A stretch of 64,000 nt of DNA from Erythrobacter donghaensis (GCF_002155425.1 NZ_MUYG01000010.1:372001-436000), one strand, 5' to 3'. Positions 7,287 through 16,545 are shown, numbered from the stretch's first letter. The notes: a model not told the origin generated them from the sequence alone. Numbers and translations: made by a program.

Positions 7287-8729
7287 TCAGGCCGCGCGGG
7301 CGATCCGCAGGTCATCGCCGTTCCACGCCGCACCGGTGACGGTGAAGGCGGCCAGGGCCGAGTTAAGCCCCTCGGCCTCGCGCGTGAGCGAGGTGGCCGC
7401 GGCGGTGCATTCTTCGGCCATCGCTGCGTTCTGCTGGGTCGAGCGGTCGAGCTCACCCACCACGGTGTTGATCTGCGAGAGGTTTTCGGCCTGCATCGCC
7501 GCAGCGCTGGCGATGGTCTGGATCGCTTCGGACAGCGTGGTGATGTCGCGGTTGATCGCGGCAAAGGCCTCGCCGCTGCGGCCCACCAGCTCGACCCCCT
7601 TGCCGACCTGAACTGAACTTGCCGAGATCAGCGCCTTCACCTCGTCCGCCGCGTCCGAGCACCGCTGGGCGAGCGCACGCACTTCGTTGGCGACCACGGC
7701 GAAGCCCTTGCCCGCCTCGCCCGCACGCGCGGCTTCAACCCCGGCATTGAGCGCCAGCAGGTTGGTCTGGAACGAGATGCTTTCGATCACCGCGATGATC
7801 GAGGTAATTTCCTGCGAGGAGCTTTCGATCTGGTGCATCGCCTCGACCGCTTCGGACACGGTCCGCGCCCCGTCTTCGGCGCGCGCCGTGGTGTCGGTGA
7901 TGGTGGTGCGGGCGCTGGCGCTGGTCGTGGCGCTGTCTTGTACGCTCGAGTTGATCGCGGCGATGGCCGCCGCAGTTTCCTCCAGATTGGCGGCCTGTTC
8001 TTCGGTCCGGCGCGAAAGGTCGTCGGCGGCATGGCGGATCTCGCTCGCGCCGCTGTTCATCGATTCCATACCGGCCACGACATTGCCGAGTGTGGCGCAC
8101 AAGGCGGTGAAGGCCGCGTTGAAATCATGTTCGACTTGGCGATATTCGGGCGGGAAGCCCTCGATCCGGGCGGTGAGGTCGCCCGCGGTGATCTGCTTGA
8201 GCGCGGTTCCCAGCTTGTCGCTGACCAGCGTGCGCACGCGTTCTTCGGAGTTGTGGAAATAGCCCGAGAGCGCGAGGTCGATATCGAGCAACGAAACCTT
8301 CACCAGCGTCGCCACGTGCTGCGCCTGCGCGCGCTTCCACGACAGCCAGCTCCGCCAGCCGGGCGCGATGATCGCGGTGATCAGCTCGTCGAGCACCAGA
8401 CCATAGGCACCGACATACCACTTGGGTTCGAGCCCGATGCGGGCATGGACATTCCCGATGCGGGTCGCGCGGTTGTAGAACCGGTTGTCGACCCCGTCGC
8501 GGAACACTGCCTGCCAGTGTTCGGCCTGCATCGCCTTGGCACGGTCCATCTGCTGCGGGCTGTCGAAATGGGCCGACAGCTCGCGGCGCGAGGCGATAAC
8601 GCGGTAAAAACCTTCGAGCGCGCCGTCGAGCCGCCGTTTCAGCGCTCTGCCGATCCCGCTCAGCGTCGATTGGGGGACGGTTGCGAGACCGTAGTAATCA
8701 AGGCGTTCCTGCAACGGGTCGGTGGACAT
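7287..8729 (-). CDS. Globin-coupled methyl-accepting chemotaxis transducer (HemAT-like)
   Basis: 480 aa with no membrane segment. Residues about 5-165 form a protoglobin sensor domain; His95 within NVHARIGLEPKWYVGAYG is in the position of the proximal haem ligand of globin-coupled sensors. A short HAMP-like stretch (LKQITAGDLTARIEGFPPEY) leads to the signalling domain with the MCP hairpin tip ([20 protein letters not shown], around residue 315) and QQNAAMAEECTAAATSL near the end. Such proteins report O2 (or other haem ligands) to CheW/CheA. The gene lies at the downstream end of the che cluster; AGGA lies upstream of the ATG. Its coding frame is intact, unlike the other receptor genes here. 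Confidence 0.9.
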   Translation of the reverse strand: MSTDPLQERLDYYGLATVPQSTLSGIGRALKRRLDGALEGFYRVIASRRELSAHFDSPQQMDRAKAMQAEHWQAVFRDGVDNRFYNRATRIGNVHARIGLEPKWYVGAYGLVLDELITAIIAPGWRSWLSWKRAQAQHVATLVKVSLLDIDLALSGYFHNSEERVRTLVSDKLGTALKQITAGDLTARIEGFPPEYRQVEHDFNAAFTALCATLGNVVAGMESMNSGASEIRHAADDLSRRTEEQAANLEETAAAIAAINSSVQDSATTSASARTTITDTTARAEDGARTVSEAVEAMHQIESSSQEITSIIAVIESISFQTNLLALNAGVEAARAGEAGKGFAVVANEVRALAQRCSDAADEVKALISASSVQVGKGVELVGRSGEAFAAINRDITTLSEAIQTIASAAAMQAENLSQINTVVGELDRSTQQNAAMAEECTAAATSLTREAEGLNSALAAFTVTGAAWNGDDLRIARAA

Positions 8730-8771
8730 GATGGTGTTCCTAGGTAGGGATGGGAGAGGGAGTGATCGTCG

Positions 8772-8948
8772 TCAGGCTGCTCGTCTTTGCGGGTTAGAGA
8801 GTTGGAGGGCCGACTGCCCTTGCGGCCTGAATCGTGCGACTTCGCGGTTCAGTTCCTGCGCGCTCGACAGCAGTTGCATCGATGCCGCGCTGGTCTGTTC
8901 GGCCATCGCCGCGTTCTGCTGCACCTGAGCAGCGCGATCATCGCGGTG
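8772..8948 (-). pseudogene. Relic of a chemotaxis receptor: C-terminal tail only
   Basis: Directly after the stop codon of the small che-cluster gene, and in the same frame, the minus strand reads HRDDRAAQVQQNAAMAEQTSAASM... to REVARFR and stops at 8772. The segment QQNAAMAEQTSAAS is the standard end of the MCP cytoplasmic domain. It has no start codon, sensor, membrane segment or signalling tip, so it is the leftover of a receptor gene deleted up to this point. Confidence 0.75.
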
Positions 8949-9257
8949 TCACGGCGCATCGGCTGCCCCCAGCGTCTCGCGCAGGTCCCCCAGCCGGATG
9001 GCGGAAACCGCAGCGGCGGGATCCTCTGCGCAGAGCACCGCCGCGACTTCACGCAGCGATTGCGCAAGCCGGTCGATCTGTTGCAACTGCACCAGATAGC
9101 GGCCCGCGACTCCGGGGTCGCTGCACAGCACGATCCCGAAATCCTCCGAGCCTTGCGCCAGCGTCGCCAGCCGTGCGGCAATCGCTGCCAGCAGCGCGGG
9201 CGAATGCGGCGCGCCGGGAGACGCGTCAGCAGCGGGAGCGGCGTCGGCTATCGTCAC
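8949..9257 (-). CDS. Small hypothetical protein of the che cluster
   Basis: 102 aa, beginning MTIADAAPAADASPGAPHSP and overlapping the cheW stop by four bases (ATGA), so it is translationally coupled to cheW. The body (LLAAIAARLATLAQGSEDFG ... YLVQLQQIDRLAQSLREVAAVL) looks all-helical. It has no recognisable domain, and a role in chemotaxis is inferred only from position. After its TGA the same frame continues into a receptor tail relic, so this gene may have been an independent ORF, or the front of a deleted locus. Confidence 0.55.
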   Translation of the reverse strand: MTIADAAPAADASPGAPHSPALLAAIAARLATLAQGSEDFGIVLCSDPGVAGRYLVQLQQIDRLAQSLREVAAVLCAEDPAAAVSAIRLGDLRETLGAADAP

Positions 9258-9694
9258 GCGGCCAGTTCGAGCGGTTCATCGGCCATCAGCCGCGCCAGAT
9301 CGAGCACCATCACCATGTCCTCGCCCAGCGGAGCGATGCCTTCGATGAAGTGGGTGATGGTTTCATGCCCCATCGCATCGGGCTGCTGGAGCGACCCGGT
9401 CTCGTTCGAGACGATGTCGGCCACGTCATGCACGATCAGCCCGCGCATCTGGCCGAGGTGTTCGATGACGATGATCGGGTTGCGCGGCGTGGCCTCGGTC
9501 GGTTCCCAGCCGAGACGAGCGGCGAGGTCGATCACCGGCAGCACCGCGCCGCGCAGGTTGACGACGCCTGCGACGTAATCCGGCACGCGCGGCAGGCGGG
9601 TGACGGGCGACCAGGCGCGGATTTCGCGCACGGTCATGATGTCGATGCCGAAGCGCTGGCTGGCGATGCCGAAGGTGATGAGTTCATGGCGCAT
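9254..9694 (-). CDS. cheW: Chemotaxis coupling protein CheW
   Basis: 146 aa, the normal CheW length. The fold is shown by FGIASQRFGIDIMTVREIRAW, then TRLPRVPDYVAGVVNLRG (the invariant 'P..v.GviNlRG' segment, about residues 33-50), AVLPVIDLAARLG, and VHDVADIVSN. CheW links receptors to CheA. A good Shine-Dalgarno (GAGGAG) lies upstream of the ATG. It follows cheY by 24 nt and is coupled to the small downstream gene. Confidence 0.92.
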   Translation of the reverse strand: MRHELITFGIASQRFGIDIMTVREIRAWSPVTRLPRVPDYVAGVVNLRGAVLPVIDLAARLGWEPTEATPRNPIIVIEHLGQMRGLIVHDVADIVSNETGSLQQPDAMGHETITHFIEGIAPLGEDMVMVLDLARLMADEPLELAA

Positions 9695-9718
9695 GGAAGG
9701 TCTCCTCGGTCGGCGGGA

Positions 9719-10099
9719 TCAGTGGATCACGCGGCGCAGTGCGGCGGTGAGCTTGTCGGTGTCGAAGGGTTTGACGATCCAGCCGGTTGCTCCGGCATTG
9801 CGGGCGCGTTGCTTCTTTTCGTCGGAGCTTTCGGTGGTCAGCACCAGGATCGGGCGTTCGGCATGGAGCGCGCTGCCCCGCAGCTTCTCGATCAGGCCGA
9901 ACCCGTCGAGGCGCGGCATGTTGATGTCGGTGATGATGACATCGACCTCGTTCGAAGCGAGCCATTCGAGCGCTTCCTGACCGTCTTCGCATTGTTCGAC
10001 CGCGAAGCCGCGCGAGGTCAGGGCGCCGAGCAGGAGCGCGCGCATAGAGGCGCTGTCGTCGACCGTGAGGACACGGATCGGTGTCGATTGGGTGTTCAT
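9719..10099 (-). CDS. cheY: Single-domain response regulator CheY
   Basis: 126 aa receiver domain with nothing attached. Acidic pocket Asp14/Asp15 (LTVDDSASMR), phospho-acceptor Asp58 (VIITDINMPRLDG), Thr88 (LVLTTES) and Lys110 (IVKPF) are all present, so it should be a working phospho-switch. In this gene order it is the likely output of CheA to the flagellar motor. GGAGA lies 8 nt before the start. Confidence 0.9.
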   Translation of the reverse strand: MNTQSTPIRVLTVDDSASMRALLLGALTSRGFAVEQCEDGQEALEWLASNEVDVIITDINMPRLDGFGLIEKLRGSALHAERPILVLTTESSDEKKQRARNAGATGWIVKPFDTDKLTAALRRVIH

Positions 10100-10117
10100 G
10101 ATGGTCTCCGTTTGGTC

Positions 10118-10678
10118 CTAGAATAGCTCGACCGTCCCAAGCGCCGATTGCGGCCGCCCCAGCGGTTTTTGCGTAGGGGCGGTCTCTGCCGGGACGAGGC
10201 GCGCGCGCACCTGTCCGCTGGCGGGACGGAACTGGATGCGCCGCGCCTGCGTGCCTTCGAGGTCCTCGAACACGCAGGGGATCCTTTCGCGGTCGAGGAA
10301 CTGGCGTGCAAAGGCCGCGTTGGCGGTGCCGATCGGGGCGAGATCGGGGTTGAGATTGGCCCCACCACAAAGCCGCGCGCGCATCCGACCCTTGCTCGCG
10401 CGAAGGCCGAGCATTTGGTTGATCAGCAGCTCCATGAGGAACAGGCCGTAGTCGCTATCGAACTGCTGGTTGCGGACATGCCTGGGCGGTTCGGCGAGGA
10501 GGAAGTGGTTCATGCCGCCGACCCGTGCGACCGGATCGAACAGGCAGGTCGCCACGCAACTACCGAGGATGGTGCTCATCTCGACGCGCGGATCGGTGCT
10601 CGCCTTGGCCTCGCCCTGGACGATGGTCACGCGCAGCATTTCGATCGTGGCGGCGGCAATGGGGTTCATGGCGGTCAT
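10118..10678 (-). CDS. cheD: Chemoreceptor glutamine deamidase CheD
   Basis: 186 aa. The start overlaps the cheB stop as ATGA; a second Met (MNPIAAA, at 10669) is an alternative. The catalytic signature is present: STILGSCVATCLFDP with Cys in the LGSCV motif, GGMNHFLL with the active His, and the CGGANL segment. CheD deamidates receptor glutamines and in many bacteria also tunes CheC phosphatase; no cheC is present here. It sits between cheB and cheY in a tight operon. Confidence 0.9.
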   Translation of the reverse strand: MTAMNPIAAATIEMLRVTIVQGEAKASTDPRVEMSTILGSCVATCLFDPVARVGGMNHFLLAEPPRHVRNQQFDSDYGLFLMELLINQMLGLRASKGRMRARLCGGANLNPDLAPIGTANAAFARQFLDRERIPCVFEDLEGTQARRIQFRPASGQVRARLVPAETAPTQKPLGRPQSALGTVELF

Positions 10679-11745
10679 GCGAGCGCAGCCTTGGCGGGAG
10701 TGAAGATGGACGGGCCGATGCGCGGCAGCGGCAGCACTTCGCCCGCAGCGCCCAGCTCGATCGCGGCGCGCGGCATGCCGAAGACGACACAGGTCGCCTG
10801 ATCCTGCGCGATGGTACGGGCGCCGATGCTGGAAAGCTGCGCCATGCCCTGCGCGCCGTCCTGCCCCCTGCCGGTCAGCAGCACGCCCAGCGCCCGCGCA
10901 CCGCTGCCGTTCGCCGCCAGCGTGCTGGCGAGCGAGGCGAACAGGCGGTCGACGCTGGGGCGGTGGCCGGAGACCGGGTCGCCTTCGCGCAATACGCAGC
11001 GCAGCCCCCGCGCACCCGCGGCGGCGACCTGCAGATGGCGCTCGTTGCCGGGGGCGAGCAACACCGTGCCCGGCTCCAGCGGCATGTCGCTTTCCGCCAG
11101 CATCACCCGCGGGCGCACCGCACGGTCGAAGGATTGCGCGATCGCTCCGGCAAAGCAGCCGTTGATGTGCTGGACGATCAGCGTCGGCGGGCAATCGGCG
11201 GGGAAGCTGGCGAGCAGGGTGTGCAGCGCCTCGACCCCGCCGGTCGAGGCACCGATCACGATCACCTCGGGCCGGACGGCTGCGGCATTGGCGGCGGGCA
11301 CGGCAGCGGCAGGCGGCGACGGCGCTGGCCGCGGGGCACCGAGATGCCCGCGCGCTCTGGCCGCTTCGCGCACCAAATCGACCAGCGCGCTGTCGTCGCC
11401 CGCGCCCGGCGTCACGCTCAGCTGCGATTTGGCGATGCACGCGATCGCACCCAGTCGCAGCCCGCGTGCGGTTGCGCTCGCCCCGGCCTCGGTCGCGCCC
11501 GAGACGAGAATCACGGGGGTGGGGCGCAGTTGCATGATCTTTTCGAGGAAGCTGAGGCCGTCCATTCCCGGCATTTCGATATCGAGCGTCACCACGTCGG
11601 GGTCGAGCGTCTTGATCAATTGGCGCGCCTCGGCCGCGTTGGCGGCGGTGCCGACGATGGCGATGTCGGCCTCGCGCTCCAGCCGGTGCTGGAGCAGCGC
11701 GCGCATCAGCGCGGAATCGTCGACGATCAGCACACGGATGGTCAT
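10675..11745 (-). CDS. cheB: Chemotaxis response regulator / protein-glutamate methylesterase CheB
   Basis: 356 aa. N-terminal receiver domain (IVDDSALMRALL; phospho-site in VVTLDIEMPGMDG) and C-terminal methylesterase joined by an Ala/Pro-rich linker near residues 135-160. The catalytic triad is intact: Ser in IGASTGGVEAL, His in LIVQHINGCF and Asp in LTGRGQDGAQG. It removes methyl groups from receptors when phosphorylated by CheA. ATGA overlaps with both cheR upstream and cheD downstream show strong coupling, so a broken cheR may also depress its translation. Confidence 0.93.
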   Translation of the reverse strand: MTIRVLIVDDSALMRALLQHRLEREADIAIVGTAANAAEARQLIKTLDPDVVTLDIEMPGMDGLSFLEKIMQLRPTPVILVSGATEAGASATARGLRLGAIACIAKSQLSVTPGAGDDSALVDLVREAARARGHLGAPRPAPSPPAAAVPAANAAAVRPEVIVIGASTGGVEALHTLLASFPADCPPTLIVQHINGCFAGAIAQSFDRAVRPRVMLAESDMPLEPGTVLLAPGNERHLQVAAAGARGLRCVLREGDPVSGHRPSVDRLFASLASTLAANGSGARALGVLLTGRGQDGAQGMAQLSSIGARTIAQDQATCVVFGMPRAAIELGAAGEVLPLPRIGPSIFTPAKAALA

Positions 11746-12635
11746 ATGTGGCCCTTTCGCCGGTAGATGGTCGGGCCGACCGGTTCGAGCAGCGCCGAGG
11801 CCGGGCCGCCGACCCGTTCCGAATGGCCGATGTAGAGATAGCCGCCGGGCACCAGCTGACGGGCGAAGCGCTCCACCAGACGGTCCTTGGTGGGGGAATC
11901 GAAATAGATCATGACGTTGCGGCAGAAGATCACGTCGAATGCGCCGCGCATCGGCCATTCTTCCAGCAGGTTGAGCCGTCGGAAACGCACCATCGCCTGC
12001 AGCGCCGGGTCGATCGTCAGCTGCCCGGGTTCGCCCGCATGGGCAGGCACGCACCATTGCGTGCGCAGCGCCTCGGGCAAGGCATCGAGCGCGGTGATTG
12101 GATAGGTCGCAGCCCGCGCTCCGGCGAGCGCATTGGTCGAGATATCGCTGGCAAGCGCCACCACCGGCCCGCGCGCAATGGTAAGCCCTGCGTTGCGTTC
12201 GGGCCCGAGCAGCACCATCAGCAACGTAAAGATCTCTTCGCCGCTGGAGCATCCTGCTGACCAGATCCGCACCGGCCTGCCCGCTTGCGCCTGCGCCACC
12301 AGAGCAGGGCGCACGTCGCGCCCGAAATGCTCTTAGTGATGTGGCTCGCGGTGGAAATAGGTGTGATTGGTGGTGAGCGCGGTGATGACTTCGGTCATCG
12401 CGGCGGGATCATCCGCCAGCGTATCGAGGAAGGCGCCGAAGCTCGCCAGCCCGCTGCGCCGCACCAGCGGGGCGAGGCGGGAATAGGCGAGCATCTGCTT
12501 GCGCTCCGACAGCACGATCCCGCTGGCCGCGTGGATCAGATCGGCGATACGCTGGAAATCGGCCTCGCTGTAGATCGCGGGGCTGACACCGGGCACGATA
12601 CCCTCCGGGCTTGCACCGGTGGCAGGGGCGAACAT
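11742..12635 (-). pseudogene. cheR: CheR chemotaxis methyltransferase interrupted by an in-frame TAA
   Basis: Starts at the ATG at 12635 (MFAPATGASPEGIVPG), 16 nt after cheA. The N-terminal CheR domain is normal (LIHAASGIVLSERKQMLAYSR ... TTNHTYFHREPHH), then TAA at 12333-12335, then the same frame continues EHFGRDVRPALVAQAQAGRP and the SAM-binding motif RIWSAGCSSGEEIFT through to VIFCRNVMIYFD and SERV at the end. Only one codon separates two otherwise complete halves, about 297 aa in all. A functional methyltransferase would require read-through or a corrected base. A separately initiated C-terminal fragment (ATG at 12314) would lack the receptor-binding part. Confidence 0.88.
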
Positions 12636-12651
12636 GGCTCTGGCTGCCGGC

Positions 12652-14772
12652 TCAGGCGGCAGCCAGCAGCGTCGCGCCGCCGCCGGATGGGATCGGACCG
12701 CGTGCGGCGGCCGAGGCGATGAAGTCGACATCGACGATCAGCGCGACCTTGCCATTGCCGAGGATCGTCGCACCCGCCACGCTGTCGATCTGCCGGTAAT
12801 GCTCGTCCAGCGCCTTGATCACGAACTGACGCTGATCGGTGATCGTGTCGACCAGTAGCGCGGCGCGGCCATGGCCCTCGGTTTCGACCAGCACCAGCAC
12901 GTCTTCGCACGGGTTGGTGACAGCGTCCGCCGCGCCGGTCAGCAGGCCGAGCGGGACGATCGGCACGAAGCTGCCGCGCGCGTTCAGCACCTGCGCGCTG
13001 GTGCCCAGCCCCTTCACGTCGGCGGGCGCAGGGCGCAGGCTCTCGATCACGTGGGCGAGCGGGATAACCAGCGACTGATCGCCCACCTGCACGATCATCC
13101 CGTCCGAAATCGCCAGCGTCAGCGGCAGGGCGAGACTGAAGGCGGTGCCCTTGCCGGGCGTGCTTTCGATGGTGATGCGCCCGCCCAGTTCCTTCACGTT
13201 CTGCTTGACCACATCCATACCGACGCCGCGCCCGGAGATGTTGGAGACCTGCGCGGCGGTGGAAAAGCCGGGGGCGAAGATCAGCTGGTTGATGTCGTCG
13301 TCCGACAGCTGCGCCTCGGGCGCGACGAGGCCGTTGGCGATCGCCTTGGCCAGCACCCGCTCGCGGTCGATCCCGCGCCCGTCGTCGGCGATGCGGATGA
13401 TGATCCGGCCCGCCTTCTGTTCTGCGGAGAGGGTCAGTGTGCCTTCGGGGTCCTTGCCCGCAGCGCGGCGTTCTTCGGGGCTTTCGATCCCGTGGTCGAC
13501 CGCGTTGCGGATGAGATGGGTCATCGGCTCGCTGAGACGCTCGATCACGGTCTTGTCGAGCTCGGTGGTTTCGCCCGCAACTTCCAGCTTCACGTGCTTG
13601 CCGGTGCTGCTGCCGAGCTCGCGCAGCAACCGGGGGACACGCCCGAACACCGAGCTGATCGGCTGGGCGCGGAAGGCCATGGCGTGTTCCTGAATGTCGC
13701 GCACCAGCGTGTCGATCAGCGCCAGCTCCTCGACATGGGCGAGGTTCTCGTTGGCGAGCCGCTGGGCCAGCATCGCCTGCGCGATCACCAGTTCGCCCAC
13801 GCCGTCGATCAGCATGTCGAGCTTTCTTAGGTCGATGCGCACCGACTGGTTGGCCGGGGCGGTGGAAGCGGCAGCAGCGGCGGGTGCGGCTGGCTGATTG
13901 GTGAGGGGCGGGGTGCCGGGCTCGGTCGCGGGCGCAGGCGCGGCGTTTATGGGGGTCGGCGCCGCAGCCGCAGCCACCGCGGGCGCGGCGATGCGCGGCG
14001 CCGGCATCGTCCACTCAGGCCCGAAGGCGATCCCCACCTCGTCGCCGACGAAATCGAAGATGTCGGCCACGCTCTGGCGGCTGACATGGCCGGGCATCCG
14101 GAAGGTCCAGCCGAGATAGCCTTGTTCGGTCGCCAGCTGTTCGAACGGGGGGATGGCGGTGATGTCGCAATGTTCGCAAGCGCCGCCCAGATCGGTCAGC
14201 TCACGCAGCCACAGCAGCGGCTCGCTGCCCTTGGTCATCGCACCTGCGTGGGGGCGGATGTGAACCAGCCAGCTATCGGGGCTCGACGGGGCCGGGACGG
14301 GCGCTGGTGCTGCAAGCTCGTCGAGCAGCGAATCGAGATCGTCGAAGGCGGGTGGCGGAGGCTGCAGCGCGGGCGTTGCCGAAGCGCCGCTGTCACCACC
14401 CGCCTGGGCGGCTCCCAGCCGCGTCAGCAGCTCGGCATCCTCGGGCGGAGCGGTGCCGCCGCGTGCCGCCTCGACATGATCGCGCAGGCAATCAAGCGCC
14501 AGCAGCAACAGATCGACCAGCCCCGGATCGAGCGGCACCAGCCCCTCGCGGATTTCTCCCAGCAGGTTCTCGAAACCGTGGGTGTAGGCCGCCAGCGCGG
14601 TGTGCCCGAAAGCCCCGGCGCCGCCCTTGATCGAATGCACCGCGCGGAAGATCGCGTTGATCGTCTCGGCATCGTGGGTGCCATCGCGGTAGGCGGCAAG
14701 GCCGGTTTCGGCGGCTTCCAGTGCCTCTTCGCATTCGACGAAGAAGATCTGCTTGATGTCGTCTTCGGTCAT
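12652..14772 (-). CDS. cheA: Chemotaxis histidine kinase CheA
   Basis: 706 aa. HPt domain at residues 1-105 with phospho-His46 in AVHSIKGGAGAFGH; an Ala/Pro-rich linker and a response-regulator-binding segment follow. The dimerisation helices begin at about residue 310 (RKLDMLIDGVGELVIAQAML). The ATPase shows the N box HLIRNAVDHGIE, G1 IADDGRGID, and G2 ISGRGVGMDVV. The last 140 residues are a CheW-like regulatory domain (QSLVIPLAHVIESL). All kinase motifs look intact. Its start overlaps the STAS gene stop (ATGA) and it is followed by the damaged cheR. Confidence 0.93.
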   Translation of the reverse strand: MTEDDIKQIFFVECEEALEAAETGLAAYRDGTHDAETINAIFRAVHSIKGGAGAFGHTALAAYTHGFENLLGEIREGLVPLDPGLVDLLLLALDCLRDHVEAARGGTAPPEDAELLTRLGAAQAGGDSGASATPALQPPPPAFDDLDSLLDELAAPAPVPAPSSPDSWLVHIRPHAGAMTKGSEPLLWLRELTDLGGACEHCDITAIPPFEQLATEQGYLGWTFRMPGHVSRQSVADIFDFVGDEVGIAFGPEWTMPAPRIAAPAVAAAAAPTPINAAPAPATEPGTPPLTNQPAAPAAAAASTAPANQSVRIDLRKLDMLIDGVGELVIAQAMLAQRLANENLAHVEELALIDTLVRDIQEHAMAFRAQPISSVFGRVPRLLRELGSSTGKHVKLEVAGETTELDKTVIERLSEPMTHLIRNAVDHGIESPEERRAAGKDPEGTLTLSAEQKAGRIIIRIADDGRGIDRERVLAKAIANGLVAPEAQLSDDDINQLIFAPGFSTAAQVSNISGRGVGMDVVKQNVKELGGRITIESTPGKGTAFSLALPLTLAISDGMIVQVGDQSLVIPLAHVIESLRPAPADVKGLGTSAQVLNARGSFVPIVPLGLLTGAADAVTNPCEDVLVLVETEGHGRAALLVDTITDQRQFVIKALDEHYRQIDSVAGATILGNGKVALIVDVDFIASAAARGPIPSGGGATLLAAA

Positions 14773-15026
14773 GCAGCGACGCCTTCCATGATGACCTGGT
14801 CAAGTCCGGTCAGCGCCAGAGCGGCGGTGAAGGCGGGGCTGGGACTGCGGACCGCGATCCCGCCCTCGCTGCGCGCGGCGGAGACCAGCAGCTGCAGCAT
14901 CGCCTGACCAACCCGCTCGACCCGTGCGGCATCGATGGCGAGCGGTATCGGCCCGAGCGCTTCGGCCACTTCGGGATAGAGCGCGGCAGCGGCGCTGCGA
15001 TCGCAGATCGGCGGAAGGGTGATCAT
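14769..15026 (-). CDS. STAS-domain protein of the che cluster
   Basis: 85 aa, single domain. The pattern LPPICDRSAAAALYPEVAEAL, PLAIDAARVERVGQAMLQLLVSAARS and ITGL-like ALTGLDQVIM fits a STAS (anti-sigma-antagonist-like) fold; Ser/Thr is not at the usual phosphorylation site, where VERVGQAML replaces the common D-S-S/T pattern. Similar short STAS proteins often precede cheA in alphaproteobacterial clusters, but their role is not established. ATGA overlap with cheA. Confidence 0.65.
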   Translation of the reverse strand: MITLPPICDRSAAAALYPEVAEALGPIPLAIDAARVERVGQAMLQLLVSAARSEGGIAVRSPSPAFTAALALTGLDQVIMEGVAA

Positions 15027-15070
15027 GGCGGAGGGCCTTGTGCGAAGGTTGGGGGAGGGCGGGGAGGGTG

Positions 15071-16545
15071 TCAGAACTCGCTCCAGTCATCCTCGTCAGG
15101 GAGCGCAGTCGGTGCAGGTGCGGGCATCGGCGCCGGATTGCGGGCAAGGTTGCCCTTGACCGGCAATGACACCGGCGCGGGTGACGAAGCCGGCTTGCGC
15201 AGGGCGGCTTCATCCGCGGCTTTGGGTGCGCTCGCGGACGCAGGCGCAGCGGCGGCAAGCTGTCCTGCGCCGCTGACGCGGAATTGCGAAACGAGCTCGG
15301 CAAGGCGCTGAGCCTCGGTCGAGAGGCTGCGGGTTGCGGCGGTGGCCTGTTCCACCATCGCCGCATTCTGCTGGGTCATGCGGTCGATCGAACCGACCGC
15401 AGAATTGACCTGATCGAGATTGCTGGCCTGCGCGGCGGCGGTGTCGGCGATGTCGCCCATCTGTGCGGTGACCGCGCCGACCTGCGCGACGATCTCGGCC
15501 AGCAGCGTGCCGGTCTCGCCGACGAGGCTCACGCCTTCGCTGACATGGGCAGTGGACTTGCCGATCAGCGCCTTGATGTCGCGCGCGGCATCGGCGCTGC
15601 GCTGGGCGAGCGCGCGCACTTCGCCCGCGACCACGGCAAAGCCCTTGCCCGCCTCGCCCGCGCGCGCGGCCTCGACCCCGGCGTTGAGCGCCAGAAGGTT
15701 GGTCTGGAAGGCGATCCCGTCGATCACGTCGATGATCTGGGTGATTTCCTTGGCGGAGTGCTCGATCGCGCCCATCGCGGCGACCGCCTTGCTGACCACC
15801 ACGCCGCCCTCGGTGGCGCGGGTGTGGGTCTGGGTGATGGCGCTGCGGGCCGCGCCTGCATTCTCGGCGGACTGGCGGGTGAGGGCAACGGTGGTGCCGA
15901 CCGAGGCGGCGGGTTTCCTCAAGGCTGGCGGCCTGCTGTTCGTTGCGCAAGGCAAGGTCTTCGGAGGCGGCGCGGATTTCGTCCGACGAGGTGCGCACGC
16001 CGCTCGCGGTCGCCCGCACAGCGCCGATCATGGTCTCGAGCCTTAGCCACCGATGCATTGAACGCCTCGGCCAGCCGCTGATTTTCCCCACGCGGCATGC
16101 CAGAAATTCGGTGCGTCAGATCGCCTTCTGCAAGGCGATTGAGCGCCTCCGTCAGCAATTCAACCACTTCTTCGATGTGGTCGCTGGCTGTACGGACCAT
16201 TTCAGCATTGCTCCGGAAGGTGGTCATCGCCGTGCTCATAGGGCCAACGCAATCCGTATGATCCGCGTGGGGGAACGGCGAGGTGAGATCGCCGGCGGCG
16301 AGCGCTTCCATGCGCACCACGGTCTCGACATACGGATCGCAAATCAGCGTCCTCGCCAATAATAGCATCCCGGTCACTGCCGTTATCGTGACCAGCGCGG
16401 CAATGACACCCGTGAGCGGCGGAGCGCTACCCAGCCACACCAGCGTCGCAGCCAGCAGATTGACCGCACCCAGCATCCCGCCCGCGGCGGCCAGCACCAT
16501 GAATTTCTGGCGGATCGGTGCGTCTTTTGTGAACCAGTTCAACAT
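15071..16545 (-). pseudogene. Membrane-bound chemotaxis receptor (MCP) with two +1 frameshifts
   Basis: Start ATG at 16545 with AAGGA 7 nt upstream (the frame is open to a GTG two codons earlier). The first frame gives MLNWFTKDAPIRQKFMVLAA, two membrane segments (about residues 15-65) and a HAMP region up to FNASVAK. The reading then moves to a second frame ([20 protein letters not shown] ... SLEET) near 16041-16042, and to a third ([19 protein letters not shown] ...) near 15911-15913. Each change is explained by one extra base, in CC and in GGG (plus strand). The third frame carries the intact signalling tip ([20 protein letters not shown]) and a Pro/Ala tail ending DEDDWSEF. Repairing both shifts gives about 490 aa. 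Either true decay or homopolymer sequencing errors. Confidence 0.85.
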
